Position numbers and translations under genes: made by a program. Under the pieces are notes generated by a model, which saw only the letters and a list, made by a program, of their open reading frames with translations, was not told the origin of the DNA and did no database searches. From Bacteroidales bacterium (GTDB lineage: Bacteria > Bacteroidota > Bacteroidia > Bacteroidales > UBA932), in contig JAILDI010000083.1 in the NCBI GenBank assembly GCA_024689525.1, forward strand, positions 1 to 8,394: DNA of 8,394 nucleotides, written 5' to 3'. Numbering within the stretch: the first letter of the stretch is position 1; each line of letters begins with the position of its first letter. Of the stretch, positions 5,537 to 8,394 are shown piece after piece.

Positions 5537-7545
5537 GCCCTGTATTCGCAGCGTTGATGATTCCGTTCCTGGGTACTGCCCTGGTATCGGCCTTTTTCCA
5601 GCAGCCCGACACCGTTGATATTTATGGCGAGCGGGCCGATACTTTGTCGGCGACAGTGGTCGTGGGAAGCGGCGGGGCAAATTTCCTGTCAAAAGGGAAG
5701 GAACTTCGAACGGAGGTGGTTTCATCGGCCGGACTAATGAAAATGGCCTGTTGCAATCTGGCGGAGAGTTTCGAGAATTCCGCAAGCGTTACTGTTGGTT
5801 ATTCCGATGCCACCACGGGCGCACGCCAGATCCGGCTTCTGGGGCTTTCCGGAATATACACGCAGATGCTGGACGAAAACAGGCCGGTCATGCGAGGGAT
5901 ATCGGCCCCGTTCGGCCTTTCCTATGTGCCGGGGTCATGGCTGGAAAGTATTCAGATAGGGAAGGGGGCTCCGTCTGTGGTGAACGGTCTGGAGTCTATG
6001 ACGGGTACCATCAACATGGAACATCGAAAGCCTACGGACGGGCGCCCGCTGCTGGTGAACGCTTCCATTATGAACGACACCAAGACGGACCTCAATATTG
6101 TTTCTTCCCTGGAGCTTAACGACAATCTGTTAACGGTGCTGATGGGGCACGTGGACGGTAACTGGAAGATGTTCGATATGAACGGTGACGGATTTGCCGA
6201 CGACCCTTCGCAGCTACAGCTGAACTTTGCGAACAGGTGGCTCTGGTACTCGCCCAAAGTGCAAGTGCGATGGGGCGTGAAAGCGGTCAGGGACAGGCGT
6301 CTGGGTGGCCAGATGGATGGTCCCTGGACTTCGCAGGTGACAAACAGCCTGATGGATACCTATTTCAAAGTGGGCTATGCCATAGAGGAGGACGGATCGG
6401 CAAGCCTGGCCCTGGTCGGGAACTGGTCTTTCCAGAGGATGGATGCTTTTTTCGGGAACAATCTGTACGACGGAGCCCAGCAAAGCGGTTTTGCAAATCT
6501 TATTTACCGCCGCCAGTTCAGTGAGAACCACGATTTTACTGCCGGTATCAATGCTACGCTGGATGCGTTTATGGAGGATATATCGGCAGGCGGCCAGGAT
6601 ATTACCGGTGCCGGTACACGTCTTTTGCAGGTTGCCCCGTATGCGGAATATACATATAGGAAGGAGGAACGACTGGCTGTTATTGCCGGAATAAGCGGGC
6701 TTTGGATGGCCGGGAAAGGCTTCTATCCAGCACCTCGTCTTACTGTGAAATATCAGCCTGCGGAGTTTCTGGTCCTTCGCGCAAACGGAGGACGCGGGCT
6801 CAGGCTTTCCCAGCCGGTGACGGACAATATCGGCATTATGTCCACAGGAAAGGCTATTTCCGGGAGTCTTACAAATCGCGAAATAGAGGATTCTTGGACT
6901 TACGGCGGCAATGCCACTCTGTACTTTGGCGAGACAGGCAGTTTCAGCCTGGATTTCTTCCGAACCCGCTTTTTCCGCCAGCTGCTTGCCGACAGGGAAG
7001 CAGCGGACGCAATCGGCCTGTACACGCTGGATGGCCATCTGTCCCGTTCCAATAATCTCCAGGCCGATTTTAGCATCGAACCCCTGGAGCGTATGACTCT
7101 CACCCTTACCGGCCGATACACCGACGCCAAGGCCTGGCAACCTTCCGGCGAGGTCCGTGACCTTCCACTTGTGAGTAGGTACAAGGCTATCCTGAACGCT
7201 CAGTACAAATTGCCTGCAGGCCGATGGATACTCGATTTCACGGCATCTCTGAACGGTCCTTCCAGGGTTTACGATTTTATGCGTGAACTCAAGGACGACA
7301 GCGGCAAGCTCATGTACCCTGGCGGGAAAACGCCTGCGTATCCTCTTCTGTATGCGCAGGTTACACGCCGCTTCCGCGGATTCGACATTTACCTCGGCGG
7401 GGAGAACCTCACCGGATATATGCAGATGCACCCGGTTATAAGTGCCGATTCGCCCTTCTCCTCCACCTTTGATGCGGCATCCGTTTGGGGGCCTCTGATG
7501 GGCGCAAAAATATATGCTGGCTTCCGCGTAACTGTATGGAAATAA
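5533..7545 (+). CDS. TonB-dependent outer-membrane receptor, probably metal-related
   Basis: A 670-residue TonB-dependent receptor. Residues 1-22 form a hydrophobic signal-like segment, unusual in lacking Lys or Arg at its start. ATVVVG (40-45) is a likely TonB box. The plug spans about 50-165, with ARQIRLLGLSGIYTQMLDE (98-114) and ESIQIGKGAPSVVNGLESMTGTINM (138-162). The rest is a 22-strand-type barrel ending in aromatic-rich strands (AGFRVTVWK). The only cysteines in the protein are adjacent, C73-C74, within MKMACCNLAESF in the plug. A DMNGDGFADD loop (215-224) resembles an EF-hand calcium loop. No carboxypeptidase-regulatory N-terminal domain is present. SD-like AAAGGAAAG precedes the ATG. 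It lies between metal-permease/HMA remnants and a secreted HMA protein, so I infer a metal, likely copper, or a metal complex as substrate. Confidence 0.87.
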   Translation: MSPVFAALMIPFLGTALVSAFFQQPDTVDIYGERADTLSATVVVGSGGANFLSKGKELRTEVVSSAGLMKMACCNLAESFENSASVTVGYSDATTGARQIRLLGLSGIYTQMLDENRPVMRGISAPFGLSYVPGSWLESIQIGKGAPSVVNGLESMTGTINMEHRKPTDGRPLLVNASIMNDTKTDLNIVSSLELNDNLLTVLMGHVDGNWKMFDMNGDGFADDPSQLQLNFANRWLWYSPKVQVRWGVKAVRDRRLGGQMDGPWTSQVTNSLMDTYFKVGYAIEEDGSASLALVGNWSFQRMDAFFGNNLYDGAQQSGFANLIYRRQFSENHDFTAGINATLDAFMEDISAGGQDITGAGTRLLQVAPYAEYTYRKEERLAVIAGISGLWMAGKGFYPAPRLTVKYQPAEFLVLRANGGRGLRLSQPVTDNIGIMSTGKAISGSLTNREIEDSWTYGGNATLYFGETGSFSLDFFRTRFFRQLLADREAADAIGLYTLDGHLSRSNNLQADFSIEPLERMTLTLTGRYTDAKAWQPSGEVRDLPLVSRYKAILNAQYKLPAGRWILDFTASLNGPSRVYDFMRELKDDSGKLMYPGGKTPAYPLLYAQVTRRFRGFDIYLGGENLTGYMQMHPVISADSPFSSTFDAASVWGPLMGAKIYAGFRVTVWK

Positions 7546-7559
7546 ACAACCCTGATGAT

Positions 7560-7847
7560 ATGAAAAAGATAATTATTGCACTTCTTTCCGCACTGGCACT
7601 CACATTTGTGTGTGCGGAACTGTATGCAAAGCCCAAGACCGAAACAGTTACTTATGTTGTGAGCATCCACTGCCAGAACTGTGTGGACAAACTCACAGAC
7701 AATCTGTCTTTCCTCAAGGGCGTGAAGGATTTCAAGATTTCCCTCAAAGACAAAACCGTAGTTATCAAATACGACCCGGCGAAGATCCAAAAGTCCCAGT
7801 TCGAAGATATTATGACAAAACTTGGGTACACTTTCAGGGAATTATAG
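7560..7847 (+). CDS. Secreted heavy-metal-associated (HMA) domain protein
   Basis: A 95-residue periplasmic metal-binding protein. The signal peptide is MKKIIIALLSALALTFVCAELYA, with probable cleavage after A23. C18 is preceded by Val, a poor lipobox, so lipidation is unlikely. The mature part is a single HMA ferredoxin-like fold of beta-alpha-beta-beta-alpha-beta form. The metal site is C38-x-x-C41 in SIHCQNCVDKL, in place of the more usual GMTCxxC. The closing strand is YDPAKIQKSQFEDIMTKLGYTF. I chose the ATG at 7560, not an in-frame one at 7485 inside the receptor gene, because it gives a complete signal peptide and a normal 14-nt gap after the receptor stop. It is the last gene of the permease-receptor operon and is followed by a strong hairpin terminator. 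A role handing soft metal to or from the receptor is inference. Confidence 0.88.
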   Translation: MKKIIIALLSALALTFVCAELYAKPKTETVTYVVSIHCQNCVDKLTDNLSFLKGVKDFKISLKDKTVVIKYDPAKIQKSQFEDIMTKLGYTFREL

Positions 7848-7859
7848 TTTTATTTGCCG

Positions 7860-7881
7860 AACGTCCCGTCCGGGGCGTTTT
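7860..7881 (+). terminator. Rho-independent terminator of the receptor-HMA operon
   Basis: AACGTCCC and GGGGCGTT pair as an 8-bp stem (one T-G wobble) around the loop GTCC. The T run begins in the right arm and continues to 7881. It lies 13 nt after the HMA stop. Its tail ends just before the stop codon of the convergent AraC-family gene at 7883. The minus-strand side lacks a T run, so it serves mainly the + strand operon. Confidence 0.75.
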
Positions 7882-7882
7882 C

Positions 7883-8394
7883 TTATCCTCGATATTCAGA
7901 AGGAGAAGAGCCGAGGTAGCGCTGGACGTAGCGGCTGAAATAGGCCGGTGAGGAGAAGTTGAACAGCTCGGAGATGTCCACAAAACTGAGGCTGCGGTCT
8001 CTGAGCTGGCGGGAAATATCCAGGACCGTGAAGCGGTTGATCCACCAGTTGGCCGTATTGCCGGTAATGGACTTACTGATCTCTGAAAGGTATTTGGGTG
8101 CCACGCAAAGTTCTGATGCGTAGTAACTCACATCCCGGTTCTTGCGGTATTCGCCCCGCTCCAGCATCCCGATGAACCTGCTCATCGTGAGGGCCGACTG
8201 GCTTTGGATTTCTTCTCCTGCCCCGTTGATGCGGGCATGGAAGTCGAAGAAGTCCAGAATGAGCGTCTGGACGGTGCTGAGCATGAGGTCGTCCAGGAAA
8301 TGATGCCAGACCATGAGACGGCGGCGCCCCACTTCCTGAAAGTCCCGCAGACAGCGCTCGAATTCCTCTTCCGTGAGGTGCATAACCGGGTTCT
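7883..8394 (-). CDS. AraC family transcriptional regulator, C-terminal part (runs off window)
   Basis: The visible 169 residues are the C-terminal part of an AraC-type regulator. The frame stays open to the window edge with codons for Asn-Pro-Val before the internal Met at 8383, so that Met is not the true start. Counted from that Met, residues 1-62 are helical linker (HLTEEEFERCLRDF, WHHFLDDLMLSTVQTLILDFFDFH). Residues 66-166 are the DNA-binding domain, with a first HTH around 85-106 (VSYYASELCVAPKYLSEISKSITG) and a second around 134-156 (FVDISELFNFSSPAYFSRYVQRYLG), closing with SPSEYR. The length and form suit the roughly 290-residue Bacteroidales members that have an N-terminal cupin sensor. 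It converges on the receptor-HMA operon, with only the terminator between. Its ligand and targets cannot be read from here. Confidence 0.88.
   Translation of the reverse strand, partial: NPVMHLTEEEFERCLRDFQEVGRRRLMVWHHFLDDLMLSTVQTLILDFFDFHARINGAGEEIQSQSALTMSRFIGMLERGEYRKNRDVSYYASELCVAPKYLSEISKSITGNTANWWINRFTVLDISRQLRDRSLSFVDISELFNFSSPAYFSRYVQRYLGSSPSEYRG

Noticed and set aside
6214..7431. Long open frame of 405 codons on the minus strand
   Set aside because: It lies wholly inside the TonB-dependent receptor gene, reads as low-homology sequence with no recognisable domain, and is explained by the codon bias of the real gene.
7485..7559. Earlier in-frame ATG for the HMA protein
   Set aside because: It would add 25 residues before an intact signal peptide and overlap the receptor gene by about 60 nt. 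The ATG at 7560 is the better start.
7560..7640. HMA protein as a lipoprotein through C18
   Set aside because: The residue before the cysteine is Val, not Gly, Ala or Ser, and a better signal peptidase I site follows at LYA after residue 23.

Overview
The window looks like chromosomal DNA from a member of the Bacteroidales. The protein families are typical of that order: a DUF4491 membrane protein, a multidomain transglutaminase lipoprotein, a TonB-dependent receptor with a plug of Bacteroidales type, and an AraC-type regulator. Several intergenic regions carry Bacteroidetes-style -7 boxes (TAnnTTTG), and Shine-Dalgarno sequences are mostly weak or absent. Base composition is moderate and fairly even. 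I see no insertion sequence, CRISPR array, tRNA or rRNA gene.

Layout. (1) 1-904, + strand: a maltose/galactoside-type O-acetyltransferase followed after 4 nt by a small single-domain PAS protein. (2) 914-3639, - strand: a transglutaminase-like lipoprotein whose stop overlaps the start of a short CutC-family protein (ATGA overlap). (3) 3640-4755, + strand: a compact peroxide-defence operon, consisting of a thioredoxin-type glutathione peroxidase and an OhrR/MarR repressor with the Cys-Tyr-Tyr sensing residues. Its promoter holds two similar palindromes, one over the -33 element and one over the predicted start of transcription. (4) 4801-5121, - strand: a DUF4491 membrane protein. (5) 5232-7847, + strand: an apparent metal-handling operon. 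It has a Cu/Zn-efflux-type permease reduced to its N-terminus, an out-of-frame scrap of a heavy-metal-associated (HMA) domain, a TonB-dependent receptor whose only two cysteines form a Met-rich Cys-Cys motif in the plug, and a secreted CxxC HMA protein, closed by a good hairpin terminator. (6) 7883-8394, - strand: the C-terminal part of an AraC-family regulator that runs off the window.

How the genes work together. The peroxidase and its regulator form a self-contained, probably autoregulated oxidative-stress unit. The permease remnant, receptor and periplasmic HMA protein suggest a trans-envelope route for a soft metal, most likely copper, but the inner-membrane component is broken by what looks like an internal deletion with a frameshift. 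The two most informative places are the operator-promoter overlap at 3689-3739 and the deletion scar near 5466-5476.
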